From contig JACJZJ010000002.1 in the NCBI GenBank assembly GCA_020635675.1, positions 434,001 through 498,000 on the forward strand: a DNA stretch of 64,000 bases. Reading direction: 5' to 3'. This document shows positions 42,794 to 50,583 of this stretch, piece by piece. The number at the start of each line of letters is the position of its first letter. Position 1 is the stretch's first letter. The position numbers were made by a program, and so were the translations under genes. The notes under the pieces are model-generated. The model worked only from the letters and a program-made list of their open reading frames with translations. It had not been told where the DNA came from and did no database searches. Source of the stretch: Flavobacteriales bacterium. Its GTDB lineage: Bacteria > Bacteroidota > Bacteroidia > Flavobacteriales_F > PHOS-HE28.

Positions 42794-44080
42794 GTGAAGG
42801 AACGCCTCAGGAACATCGGCATCGCCCTGGGCATGGGCTTGATCACCCTGGTGCTGGCCGAGCTCACCATCCGATGGGTGCTGTTCGGCCAAGGCAAGGC
42901 CTTCTCGAACCTGCGTCGCCCGGAACTGTATGCCCGCAACTATCCGGACACCACCGGAGCGATCTTCTCGGAGGAGTATTGGAAGTTGTATACCCTGCTC
43001 GGTGGCGCCGAACGCCCTCCCGCAACCCCGCATCCCCTTTTGGGCTGGGTCGGCCATTTCGACCGTACGACCTATGCCCCGATGTACGCGCCTCCCGCCA
43101 ACGGGCGCCGGCCCGTGCTGCTCTTCGGGGATTCGTTCGCCCAATGCGTGGAGGCCACCTGTTTCGAGGATATCCTGAACGCGGACAGCGCCTTCGCCCG
43201 CGAGCATTATCTCGTGAACTACGGCGTTGGTGGCTACGGTCTCGACCAGATCGACCTGCTCTACCGGCAGGTGGTCGATCGCTATGAACATCCCTTCATT
43301 GTGTTCAGCATGATGACCCGCGACATGGAGCGGGCGATGTTCAGCGCACGGATCGGGGAGAAGCCCTTCTTCACACTGAGGGGCGATAGCCTGGCCCTGC
43401 AGAACGTACCGATCGATCCTGACGCCAGGGCATGGTTCGCCGACCATGGGCCGGGCATCCCGTCCTACCTCGGCCGCCTGGTCGCCCACGTCGTGTTGAA
43501 GGACAGCCTGGCCTCCGAAGCGGCGACCGTCCGCTTCAAGGAGGGCATGCGCCGTTTGAACGAAGCGCTCATGCGGGACGCCATCGACGACATGAACGAC
43601 CGGCACATCGACCATCTGGTCCTGGTCTTCGAACCGATGTACCGATCGTCCTATGATCCACGCTATTTCTTCCTGCGCGATCTCCTGGAGGAAATGGACG
43701 AACCATATCTCTTCACGGGCGACCTGGTGCGCGCGGACGGTCTTCTCGGAGGCGATTATTCACGCTACGAGCAAACAGCGAACGGCCATCCGACCGAATA
43801 CCAGAACCGCTTGATCTCCCGGGCCATCGAACGGTATGTGCTTCATCCGGAGAGCCGCGACTCCCTGAGGCGGGCGAACGCAAAGATGCATGCCTTGCGT
43901 CTGAAGGAGGCTGACCCGACCAGTGTGGAACACTTCGAGTTGGCGATCCGCAGGGACGAAGCATGGTGGCGCAGTGTCCTTGAGAAGGCACGAGATCAGG
44001 GGGTTTCCGCGGACAGCATGCTGCACCGTGATGCCGTCTACATGCACCTGGAGGCCATGAAGCAATGGAGCGCACCTTGA
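42794..44080 (+). CDS. SGNH-hydrolase-like protein with N-terminal membrane anchor
   Basis: 428 residues from GTG 42794. One membrane anchor (NIGIALGMGLITLVLAELTI) precedes an extracytoplasmic domain with the SGNH block I motif PVLLFGDSFAQCVE and a Gly/Asn block NYGVGGYGLDQID; the later NGHPTEYQNRLIS supplies a His. This suggests an esterase or O-acyltransferase of surface glycans. A ~60-residue helical C-terminus is added. A TACTTTG element 14 nt before the start is near the promoter consensus. The gene overlaps the following lipoprotein gene by 16 bp, forming a three-gene unit with a GH16-like protein. Confidence 0.75.
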   Translation: MKERLRNIGIALGMGLITLVLAELTIRWVLFGQGKAFSNLRRPELYARNYPDTTGAIFSEEYWKLYTLLGGAERPPATPHPLLGWVGHFDRTTYAPMYAPPANGRRPVLLFGDSFAQCVEATCFEDILNADSAFAREHYLVNYGVGGYGLDQIDLLYRQVVDRYEHPFIVFSMMTRDMERAMFSARIGEKPFFTLRGDSLALQNVPIDPDARAWFADHGPGIPSYLGRLVAHVVLKDSLASEAATVRFKEGMRRLNEALMRDAIDDMNDRHIDHLVLVFEPMYRSSYDPRYFFLRDLLEEMDEPYLFTGDLVRADGLLGGDYSRYEQTANGHPTEYQNRLISRAIERYVLHPESRDSLRRANAKMHALRLKEADPTSVEHFELAIRRDEAWWRSVLEKARDQGVSADSMLHRDAVYMHLEAMKQWSAP

Positions 44081-45069
44081 GGACCATGGTCTTCCTCTGC
44101 ATCGGCATGCTCTGCGCGTGCAGCGTCCGGGACCGCTCATGGGACACGCCGGGAGATCCGCGTTCACTGTTGGGGGTGCGGGTCGGCGATCGTCAGGTCC
44201 ATCCGAACCTGTTCTGGGATTTCGAGAATGCCGGAACCGTCCCGAAAGGAAGCACGGACACCACCCGCGCCCATGGCGGTCATAGATGCCTGGTCTTCCG
44301 AGCGGGAGAGGAATACGGCCCACCGGTCCGCCGCGCGGTGCGCGATGTGGCGGAGGAGCTCGCGGCCATCGAGGTGGGATTCTGGTACTATGCGGAGGAT
44401 GCCGACCCACGCATCGGGGCGGTCGCGACGATCGAAAGGGACGACGGGCAACGCATCGCCTGGTTCGGGAAGGAGATCAAGGCCGAAGAACAGAAGCCGG
44501 GGGAATGGGTCCGATGCAATGCGGAATTCCTGGTCCGGGATCTTCCCGTGCAGCTCTCGGACAGCATCACGATCTATCTGTGGAACAAGGGGCGCACGGA
44601 GGTATTTGTGGACGACCTCTCCATCCATTTCAAAAGCCGGTCACCACTGGGTACGGCAGCGGATGCGGTCGGAGGATCCCGTCCTCGACGCATTGTCGTT
44701 CCCGACATGGCCCGGCTGGCCATCGACTCCGTCCCGGAACAGGTCATCGGATACGTACCCGATGAAATGCTACCCCGGCCCGGCCATACCGTGGAACCCG
44801 GGCCGCAGACCGTTGATCTACCGGGCTCGGCGGGTCGGGTCGATTGGCGCATTGGAAGTGCCTTCCTGTTCTGGGTGCGCGGGTCGGACACTGTCCTGAT
44901 CCGTCCGTTCGTGCAAGTGCTGCATCGTGATCTTCTGAGCTACGAACGCCTGGTGGGGTGGCCGACAGCGACCGGTCTCGTACTGGTCGGGTACGATTTG
45001 GATAAAGGGCGTGTGGCCGAACACCCTGGACCAGTGGCCATGAAGCTCATGACCCCGGGATCGCCATGA
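44065..45069 (+). CDS. Lipoprotein with carbohydrate-binding-like domain
   Basis: 334 residues. A lipoprotein signal ends in the lipobox GMLCACSV. Residues ~45-190 (NLFWDFENAGTVPKGSTDTT, VGFWYYAEDADPRIGAVATI, ITIYLWNKGRTEVFVDDLSI) have the jelly-roll pattern of galactose-binding/CBM-like domains, ending on the usual final strand with VDDLSI. The remainder is unrecognised, with strands such as RVDWRIGSAFLFWVRGSDTV. It is squeezed between an SGNH protein (16-bp overlap) and a GH16-like lipoprotein (4-bp overlap). A glycan-binding role is an inference. Confidence 0.65.
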   Translation: MERTLRTMVFLCIGMLCACSVRDRSWDTPGDPRSLLGVRVGDRQVHPNLFWDFENAGTVPKGSTDTTRAHGGHRCLVFRAGEEYGPPVRRAVRDVAEELAAIEVGFWYYAEDADPRIGAVATIERDDGQRIAWFGKEIKAEEQKPGEWVRCNAEFLVRDLPVQLSDSITIYLWNKGRTEVFVDDLSIHFKSRSPLGTAADAVGGSRPRRIVVPDMARLAIDSVPEQVIGYVPDEMLPRPGHTVEPGPQTVDLPGSAGRVDWRIGSAFLFWVRGSDTVLIRPFVQVLHRDLLSYERLVGWPTATGLVLVGYDLDKGRVAEHPGPVAMKLMTPGSP

Positions 45070-46931
45070 GACCCGTTCTTCTTTCCCTGCTGGGGGGGCT
45101 GGTGCTTGGCTGTGGCTCGGAGGCCACGACCGAGGGACCAGCGCGATGGGCTTCGGACCTCGCTCCGTTCGGTGGGCTGGACGTCTCCGAGGGAGTGGCG
45201 CTCGACCTCGATTACACCGATGCGATCGATTCCGGGTTCCGGGTCCCCAGCGCAGCACAGGTCGATGGAGGCTTCTTCACCGCCCGGTTCCATCTCCGGG
45301 ACACGATCCACCCCGGGCGCAGGTTCCGATACAAGCTCTACTACCGGAACGAGAGCTATCACTTCCCCGAACTGGACGGCTCCGGTGCGCAGCATCCGGA
45401 TGCCTGGGAGAATTTCTATGGTTCCTGGGAGAACGCACATGAAGGGTTCCGGACAACGACTCCCGTGGATGCCCCGGGGATCGAGGTGACCTGCCAATGG
45501 CGGATCGCCGGCGATCCGCGCGATGAGTCCCGTTACCGAAGGAATGGTGTACGTGCACGCTGGGCGCGGAACCCCCGCGTCGGGGAGTACAGTGTGCTGC
45601 TCGTGGTCGTTCCCGAGGACCGCTTCGAGGCGCTCAAGCTCGCGAAAGGCGTGATCGATATCGGTGACACCTCGGCCGCCTACATCGAACCGTACTGGTA
45701 CTTCCTCCATGGGCCGGGGGCACACATGGCGGATGTGCAGGTGCTCCAGGCCGATCGCCGCCTCACCGTGCGCGCGCATCCGGACCCGGGTGCCGGGATA
45801 GCCGTACTGGACTCCACTGTCGCGGACCGTAGTGCCTACTGCGCGACCTGTGGGCACTCCGCAACGATGCTGGAACGCGCTCCGTTCGAACAGTTCATCC
45901 AGTACATCGATCCCTCCACCACCTTCCGCAACGTACCCGTGATCGCGGACGTGCTGGACAACGGCTATACGCCGGAGGATCACGACCGCTATCGATGCGC
46001 CATGCCGGAGTCGTGGATGGTGGATGCACGTCCGACCACCTCCACGACACCCTGCGCCACGGTGCGAGCCGACCCCGACCGTCACATGATCGAACTGCGG
46101 AACCCCGCATCCACCGAAGGGCATCTGCGCAAGGAGAACGTGGCCATCCGGTCCAGGCACGGGACCACTTATGGGCGCTACCGCATTCGCTGCCACCTGC
46201 CGCGACTGTTGAACGACGAGGACATGTGGGTGGGGCTGACCAATGCGATCTGGCTGATCGACCAGGGCGCACCCGGCAACCTGCGCCGGGCATGTGATGG
46301 CGGTTACATGGCCCACTACTACGGTGGCGACAGCGACGAGCGGGTGCCGCGCGTGGCCTATGCGGAGATCGACTTCGAGATCCTTTGCACGCCGCCATAT
46401 TGCCCTGACCGTGAGTTCCCGCCCATTCTGCCGCAACAACTGCGCGGCACCGGTGACCGGCTCGGCTGGTGGCGCGGTGAGCCGCCCGGCCACCAACGGG
46501 ACATGATCACCGTAGCCTGCACGAACTGGGACATGGCCTGCCCCGAACCACCGGATTTCGGGTGGGGATGCCACCCCGTGGACAGGGATGGGGAAACGTT
46601 CCTGGCTCATCGCTGGGACAGCAACTACCGTGCGCTAACGGAAAAGCGGGAGGAGCCCGACAGTGTGCTTTTCAGCGGTCCGTACTGGTTCGAGATCGAC
46701 TGGCGCCCGGAGGAGATCCTCTGGCGCATTGGGCCCGATCCGGACCATATGCGCCTGGTGGGGTACATGAACAGCAGGGTCACCTCGATCAGCAACGTAC
46801 AGATGTTGATCGTCATCAGCCAGGAGTTCCACAACACCAAATGGTGGCCGGGGTCCCGCTTCGACCAGGGCTTCGTGCCCTTTCCGGCCAGGGACTATGT
46901 CGGCGAGGTGCAGGAGGTCTTCATCGACTGA
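45066..46931 (+). CDS. Lipoprotein with GH16-like glycosidase domain
   Basis: 621 residues with lipobox GLVLGCGS. The N-terminal ~290 residues are beta-rich and unrecognised. The C-terminal ~280 residues look like a family 16 beta-jelly roll: HGTTYGRYRIRCHLPRLLND, the catalytic signature E434-I-D-F-E438 in VAYAEIDFEIL, then YWFEIDWRPEEILWRIGPDP and a closing QEVFID. E434 and E438 would be nucleophile and acid/base, D436 the helper. GH16 enzymes cut or transglycosylate beta-1,3/1,4 glucans, agar, carrageenan or similar. The many Cys residues (for example CATCGHS, CTPPYC, CHPVD) are unusual for the family and suggest disulfides. Third gene of the SGNH-lipoprotein unit. Confidence 0.78.
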   Translation: MRPVLLSLLGGLVLGCGSEATTEGPARWASDLAPFGGLDVSEGVALDLDYTDAIDSGFRVPSAAQVDGGFFTARFHLRDTIHPGRRFRYKLYYRNESYHFPELDGSGAQHPDAWENFYGSWENAHEGFRTTTPVDAPGIEVTCQWRIAGDPRDESRYRRNGVRARWARNPRVGEYSVLLVVVPEDRFEALKLAKGVIDIGDTSAAYIEPYWYFLHGPGAHMADVQVLQADRRLTVRAHPDPGAGIAVLDSTVADRSAYCATCGHSATMLERAPFEQFIQYIDPSTTFRNVPVIADVLDNGYTPEDHDRYRCAMPESWMVDARPTTSTTPCATVRADPDRHMIELRNPASTEGHLRKENVAIRSRHGTTYGRYRIRCHLPRLLNDEDMWVGLTNAIWLIDQGAPGNLRRACDGGYMAHYYGGDSDERVPRVAYAEIDFEILCTPPYCPDREFPPILPQQLRGTGDRLGWWRGEPPGHQRDMITVACTNWDMACPEPPDFGWGCHPVDRDGETFLAHRWDSNYRALTEKREEPDSVLFSGPYWFEIDWRPEEILWRIGPDPDHMRLVGYMNSRVTSISNVQMLIVISQEFHNTKWWPGSRFDQGFVPFPARDYVGEVQEVFID

Positions 46932-46955
46932 ACGGTCGGCTTGTCCGCCCTTGTG

Positions 46956-47681
46956 TCAGGTGCCGTACTTGACGATGCACCAGATCGCGCGGAAGCCGTC
47001 CCGCCAACCGATCTTCTTGCCTTCCGCGTAGGTCCGGCCGTGGTAGCTGATGCCCACCTCGTAGATCCGGACCCCCTTCACCCGCGCGAGCTTGGCGGTG
47101 ACCTCAGGCTCGAACCCGAACCGCTTCTCCCGCAGGTCCAATCCCTTGGCGATATCGGACCGGATCAATTTGTAGCAGGTCTCCATGTCGGTGAGGTTCA
47201 GATTGTTGAACGCATTGGAGAGCATGGTGAGCACCTTGTTCCCGATGCTGTGCCAGAAGAACAGGATGCGGTGGGGATGGTGGCCGATGAAGCGGGAACC
47301 GAAGACCACGTCAGCGAACCCCTCGACCACGGGCCGGAGCAGGTCGTTGTATTCGCGGGGATCGTATTCCAGATCGGCGTCCTGGATGATCAGGTACTCC
47401 CCCTGGGCCTCGCGGATGCCCCGATGGATGGCCGCACCCTTGCCCATGTTGCGGGGTTGGTCGAACAGCTTCAGGTCGAGGTCCGGGTGCGCTTTCTGAA
47501 ACTCCTCCACCAGCCGACGCGTGTCGTCTGACGAGGCGTCGTTCACCACCACCACCTCCTTGCCGATCCCCTGCATCAGTTCCACCGCGTGCACACGGTC
47601 AAGGATGGCTGTGATCGTCCGTGCCTCGTTATACGCGGGAACGACGATCGACAAACAGGTGACCTTGTTGTGCAGCTGCAT
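46956..47681 (-). CDS. GT2 glycosyltransferase, dolichyl/polyprenyl-phosphate type
   Basis: 241 residues of the DPM1-like group. Motifs: LSIVVPAYNEARTITAILDR, VVVVNDASSDDTRRLVEEF, GKGAAIHRGIREAQGEYLII and QDADLEYDPREY with its Asp-rich metal site. DMETCYKLIRSDIAK and VGISYHGRTYAEGKKIGWRD follow. Members put glucose or mannose on a polyprenyl phosphate for later use by a membrane glycosyltransferase; no C-terminal membrane segments are present here, so it is a soluble form. It is convergent with the GH16-like gene. Confidence 0.9.
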   Translation of the reverse strand: MQLHNKVTCLSIVVPAYNEARTITAILDRVHAVELMQGIGKEVVVVNDASSDDTRRLVEEFQKAHPDLDLKLFDQPRNMGKGAAIHRGIREAQGEYLIIQDADLEYDPREYNDLLRPVVEGFADVVFGSRFIGHHPHRILFFWHSIGNKVLTMLSNAFNNLNLTDMETCYKLIRSDIAKGLDLREKRFGFEPEVTAKLARVKGVRIYEVGISYHGRTYAEGKKIGWRDGFRAIWCIVKYGT

Positions 47682-47686
47682 CCCGG

Positions 47687-47694
47687 CGAAGATC
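47687..47694 (-). promoter_or_regulatory. Probable -7 box of the GT2 gene
   Basis: Minus-strand GATCTTCG (47694 to 47687), one mismatch to TAnnTTCG, 5 nt before the ATG at 47681. The rest of the 133-bp gap to 47814 shows no gene, tRNA or hairpin. Confidence 0.4.
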
Positions 47695-47814
47695 GGCGAG
47701 ATCGCTCAATGTGGGGGCATCTGAGGGAATGGTCTTTCTCAGAAGGGATTGCATCTGCTCAACGGGAACCACCGTAAGCCGGGATGGCAATGTTCACGGG
47801 CCACGAGGAGGCGC

Positions 47815-49173
47815 TCACGATGCAGGTTGGCGCCCCGGAATAGCCTTGCTGACGACCAGGATCGCACACAGTACCAACAACCAGGCGACCCGCGATTGCA
47901 GACGGTCGTATACGTTCGCCAGGCTCGCCGTAATGATGGCGTTCAGAACGTACCAGACGACAACCAGGGCAATGAACCTCTCGAGAGCGGGGTGGGCCTG
48001 GACCACGGACCATTTCAGGAACATGAATACACAACTCGCCAGCAAAGCCAGCAGGACCAATACATCCAGGTCGAACAGGGTATAGCCATAGAGACTCTGA
48101 ACGCTCGTCCTGAACGGGCCTAGTTCATCGGGAAGCTTCTTCTGTATCCAGAAATAAGGCGATGACCCTTCCGAATAGGACTGCAACCCGGAGTTGGTGC
48201 GGACCTGGAAGAGCTGCACCACCGAACCAATGCAGGCGGATTTGATGTAGTGCCCCAGATGGACCGGCGAGGTCATCAGGTCCCGAACAATGGGTTCCAG
48301 GAGAGGGTCCGCACTGGCCATGTTCAGACCCTCTTTGGCAAGCGGCGAATCTCCCGCCCATAGAAATGCGACCGGCTGTGTAGGCAGTTCCGCGCGATAA
48401 CGGCACAGCCAATTCGGTTTCTCGGAGCAACGCTCGTCCAAATAGCGCCCCAGGACATCCGAATCGCACAATCGCGCAGCAAAGAACGTATGTCGGGACG
48501 GGGCGTACTTCCAACCGTATCCATACGATGCATTCATGGCGGATTGCATGGTGATCACACCAAGACATGCCACCAATGTGCCGGACAAGACCGACCAGGG
48601 CACAACGAGACTCCCCGACCCGGATCGTGCACGGACCAGGACGAGCAGGCCAAGGGCGGCGAGTGTCATAGCCACGTGCGAGTAATGGCTTCCCAAGAAC
48701 ACCACTGCAAACACCCACAGCATCGTCCGTCGATAGAGGGGTATTTCGTTGCCATACCAAAGCAGGAACCACACGATCAACAACAGCGGCGTGAAGATGT
48801 CCGGCATCACTTCCGCGCTGAACCACGGCATACTGCTCACTATCAGAAGGACTGCGATAGTGATCACATGCCACCGCAATGCCCGATCACGGGGAAAGAA
48901 CTGGAGGATCAGTTCCAGCAATAGCCACGATGTCAAGGTCCCCTGAGCAACGACCACCGTCCAGAGCGTTGACTGCCAGGTGACCATGCGGATGAACAGG
49001 CCGTAGCCAAGGGGTCGGTCCGGGAGCGGTTCCAGCGAGAAGGAAGATGCCAGATAAGCCCCGGTATCGGAATAGACCAGCGGATAACCGTTGATGAACG
49101 CCACCGCGCAGACCAAAAAGCCCGTGGCGATGATATGCACCAGGGTCCGCCAAGGCAGTTGGACCGCACGCAT
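47815..49173 (-). CDS. Polytopic membrane protein, unknown function
   Basis: 452 residues with about 9-10 hydrophobic segments, for example VHIIATGFLVCAVAFINGYP, WHVITIAVLLIVSS, LWVFAVVFLGSHYSHVAMTL and LVLLALLASCVFMFLKW. An Asp near the first segment (PLVYSDTGAYLASS) and a large loop between middle segments recall GT-C glycosyltransferases, but no defining motif is clear. Codon use is slightly less G+C-rich than its neighbours. It starts 7 bp after the scoB stop and may be cotranscribed. A polyprenyl-sugar-using transferase fed by the adjacent GT2 product is a possible role, unproven. Confidence 0.65.
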   Translation of the reverse strand: MRAVQLPWRTLVHIIATGFLVCAVAFINGYPLVYSDTGAYLASSFSLEPLPDRPLGYGLFIRMVTWQSTLWTVVVAQGTLTSWLLLELILQFFPRDRALRWHVITIAVLLIVSSMPWFSAEVMPDIFTPLLLIVWFLLWYGNEIPLYRRTMLWVFAVVFLGSHYSHVAMTLAALGLLVLVRARSGSGSLVVPWSVLSGTLVACLGVITMQSAMNASYGYGWKYAPSRHTFFAARLCDSDVLGRYLDERCSEKPNWLCRYRAELPTQPVAFLWAGDSPLAKEGLNMASADPLLEPIVRDLMTSPVHLGHYIKSACIGSVVQLFQVRTNSGLQSYSEGSSPYFWIQKKLPDELGPFRTSVQSLYGYTLFDLDVLVLLALLASCVFMFLKWSVVQAHPALERFIALVVVWYVLNAIITASLANVYDRLQSRVAWLLVLCAILVVSKAIPGRQPAS

Positions 49174-49180
49174 GGACCGA

Positions 49181-49837
49181 TCAGATCACCATTTCGGGCA
49201 CGTCCGCGGCCATCACCAGGCGGCCGGCCGTCTTCGCCTTGATCTCCTCGGTGCTCACCCCCGGCGCACGTTCGATGAGCCGGAAGCCCTCCGGAACGAT
49301 GTCGAACACCCCCAGGTCGGTCACCACCTTCTTCACGCAGCCCACGCCCGTGAGCGGCAGGGTGCATTTCGGCAGGAGCTTGCTCTCACCCGCCTTGTTG
49401 GTGTGCATCATGCACACGATGATGTTCTCTGCGCTGGCCACCAGGTCCATGGCCCCTCCCATGCCCTTGACCATCCTTCCGGGGATCTTCCAATTGGCGA
49501 TGTCGCCGTTGTCGGCCACCTCCATGGCACCGAGCACGGTGAGATGGACATGCTGGCCGCGGATCATGGCGAAGCTTGTCGCGCTGTCGAAGATCACGGC
49601 CCCGGGCTTGAGCGTCACCGTCTGCTTGCCTGCGTTGATCAGGTCGGCATCCTCCTCCCCTTCGTAGGGAAATGGGCCCATGCCCAGGATCCCGTTCTCG
49701 CTCTGAAGTTCCACATCGATCCCCTCGGGGATGTGATTGGCCACGAGCGTGGGTATGCCGATGCCGAGGTTGACATAGTAGCCGTCCTTGAGCTCCCTGG
49801 CGATGCGCTGCGCCATCTGGTCCTTGGTGAGTGCCAT
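49181..49837 (-). CDS. scoB: 3-oxoacid CoA-transferase subunit B
   Basis: 218 residues. With subunit A it moves CoA between succinyl-CoA and acetoacetate or other 3-oxoacids. The catalytic Glu lies in VELQSENGILGMGPFP; GYYVNLGIGIPTLVANHIPE at the N-terminus and NWKIPGRMVKGMGGAMDLVA later are typical of the B subunit. Start 49837 (MALTKDQMAQRIARELKDG) matches the family; the reading frame continues upstream to 50071 within scoA without similarity. It begins 2 bp after the scoA stop, as expected for an operon. Confidence 0.96.
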   Translation of the reverse strand: MALTKDQMAQRIARELKDGYYVNLGIGIPTLVANHIPEGIDVELQSENGILGMGPFPYEGEEDADLINAGKQTVTLKPGAVIFDSATSFAMIRGQHVHLTVLGAMEVADNGDIANWKIPGRMVKGMGGAMDLVASAENIIVCMMHTNKAGESKLLPKCTLPLTGVGCVKKVVTDLGVFDIVPEGFRLIERAPGVSTEEIKAKTAGRLVMAADVPEMVI

Positions 49838-49839
49838 GA

Positions 49840-50538
49840 TCAGCTGCGTTTGCGGGTGGTGCGTTGTTCGATCCGCTTCTCGTAGTTCGCGCCCTGGAAG
49901 ATGCGCTGGACGAAGATGCCGGGGGTGTGGATGGTATTGGGGTCGAGCGTTCCGGGCTCCACCAGTTCCTCCACTTCCGCGATGGTGGTCCGGCCGGCCA
50001 TGGCCATCAGCGGGTTGAAGTTGCGCGCGGTATAGCGGTAGACCAGGTTTCCCTGGGTATCCCCCTTCCACGCCTTCACGATGGCGAAGTCGGCCCGTAG
50101 CCAGCGCTCCATCACATGCATCTTGCCATCGAAGTTCCGTGTCTCCTTGCCCTCCGCCACCTCGGTGCCAAAGCCCGCCGGTGTGAAGAACGCGGGGATC
50201 CCCGCGCCACCGGCCCGGCAGCGCTCCGCCAGCGTGCCCTGCGGGATCAGGTCCACCTCCAGTTCCCCGCTGAGCATCTGCCGCTCGAACTCATCGTTCT
50301 CACCCACATAGCTGCTGATCATCTTTCGGATCTGCCGGCTCTGCAGCAGGAGGCCGAGTCCGAAATCATCCACGCCCGCATTGTTGCTGATGCAGGTGAG
50401 GTCCTTCGCCCCGCTCCGGACGAGCGCGGCGATGCAATTCTCCGGTATGCCACAGAGTCCGAAACCGCCAAGCATGAGGGTCATGCCGTCCTGGATGCCC
50501 AGCACGGCCTCATCGGCGTTCTTCACCACCTTGTTCAT
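49840..50538 (-). CDS. scoA: 3-oxoacid CoA-transferase subunit A
   Basis: 232 residues, the CoA-binding partner of ScoB. Motifs: MTLMLGGFGLCGIPENCIAA near the start, LTCISNNAGVDDFGLGLLLQ, IPQGTLAERCRAGGAGIPAF and the late FNPLMAMAGRTTIAEVEELV. Cytoplasmic heterodimer or heterotetramer used in ketone body and fatty or amino acid catabolism. Promoter box 22 nt upstream; first gene of the scoA-scoB unit. Confidence 0.96.
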   Translation of the reverse strand: MNKVVKNADEAVLGIQDGMTLMLGGFGLCGIPENCIAALVRSGAKDLTCISNNAGVDDFGLGLLLQSRQIRKMISSYVGENDEFERQMLSGELEVDLIPQGTLAERCRAGGAGIPAFFTPAGFGTEVAEGKETRNFDGKMHVMERWLRADFAIVKAWKGDTQGNLVYRYTARNFNPLMAMAGRTTIAEVEELVEPGTLDPNTIHTPGIFVQRIFQGANYEKRIEQRTTRKRS

Positions 50539-50560
50539 GGGATCGCGATCGGGTATGCGA

Positions 50561-50568
50561 CGAAGATA
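50561..50568 (-). promoter_or_regulatory. -7 promoter box of scoAB
   Basis: Minus-strand TATCTTCG (50568 to 50561), fitting TAnnTTCG, 22 nt before the scoA ATG; identical to the lysS box. Confidence 0.5.
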
Positions 50569-50583
50569 GCCGCCCTGCCCGGG

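Noticed and set aside
47682..47814. Gap searched for a tRNA or small RNA
   Set aside because: No cloverleaf, CCA end or stable hairpin is visible; only the promoter-like box near 47690.
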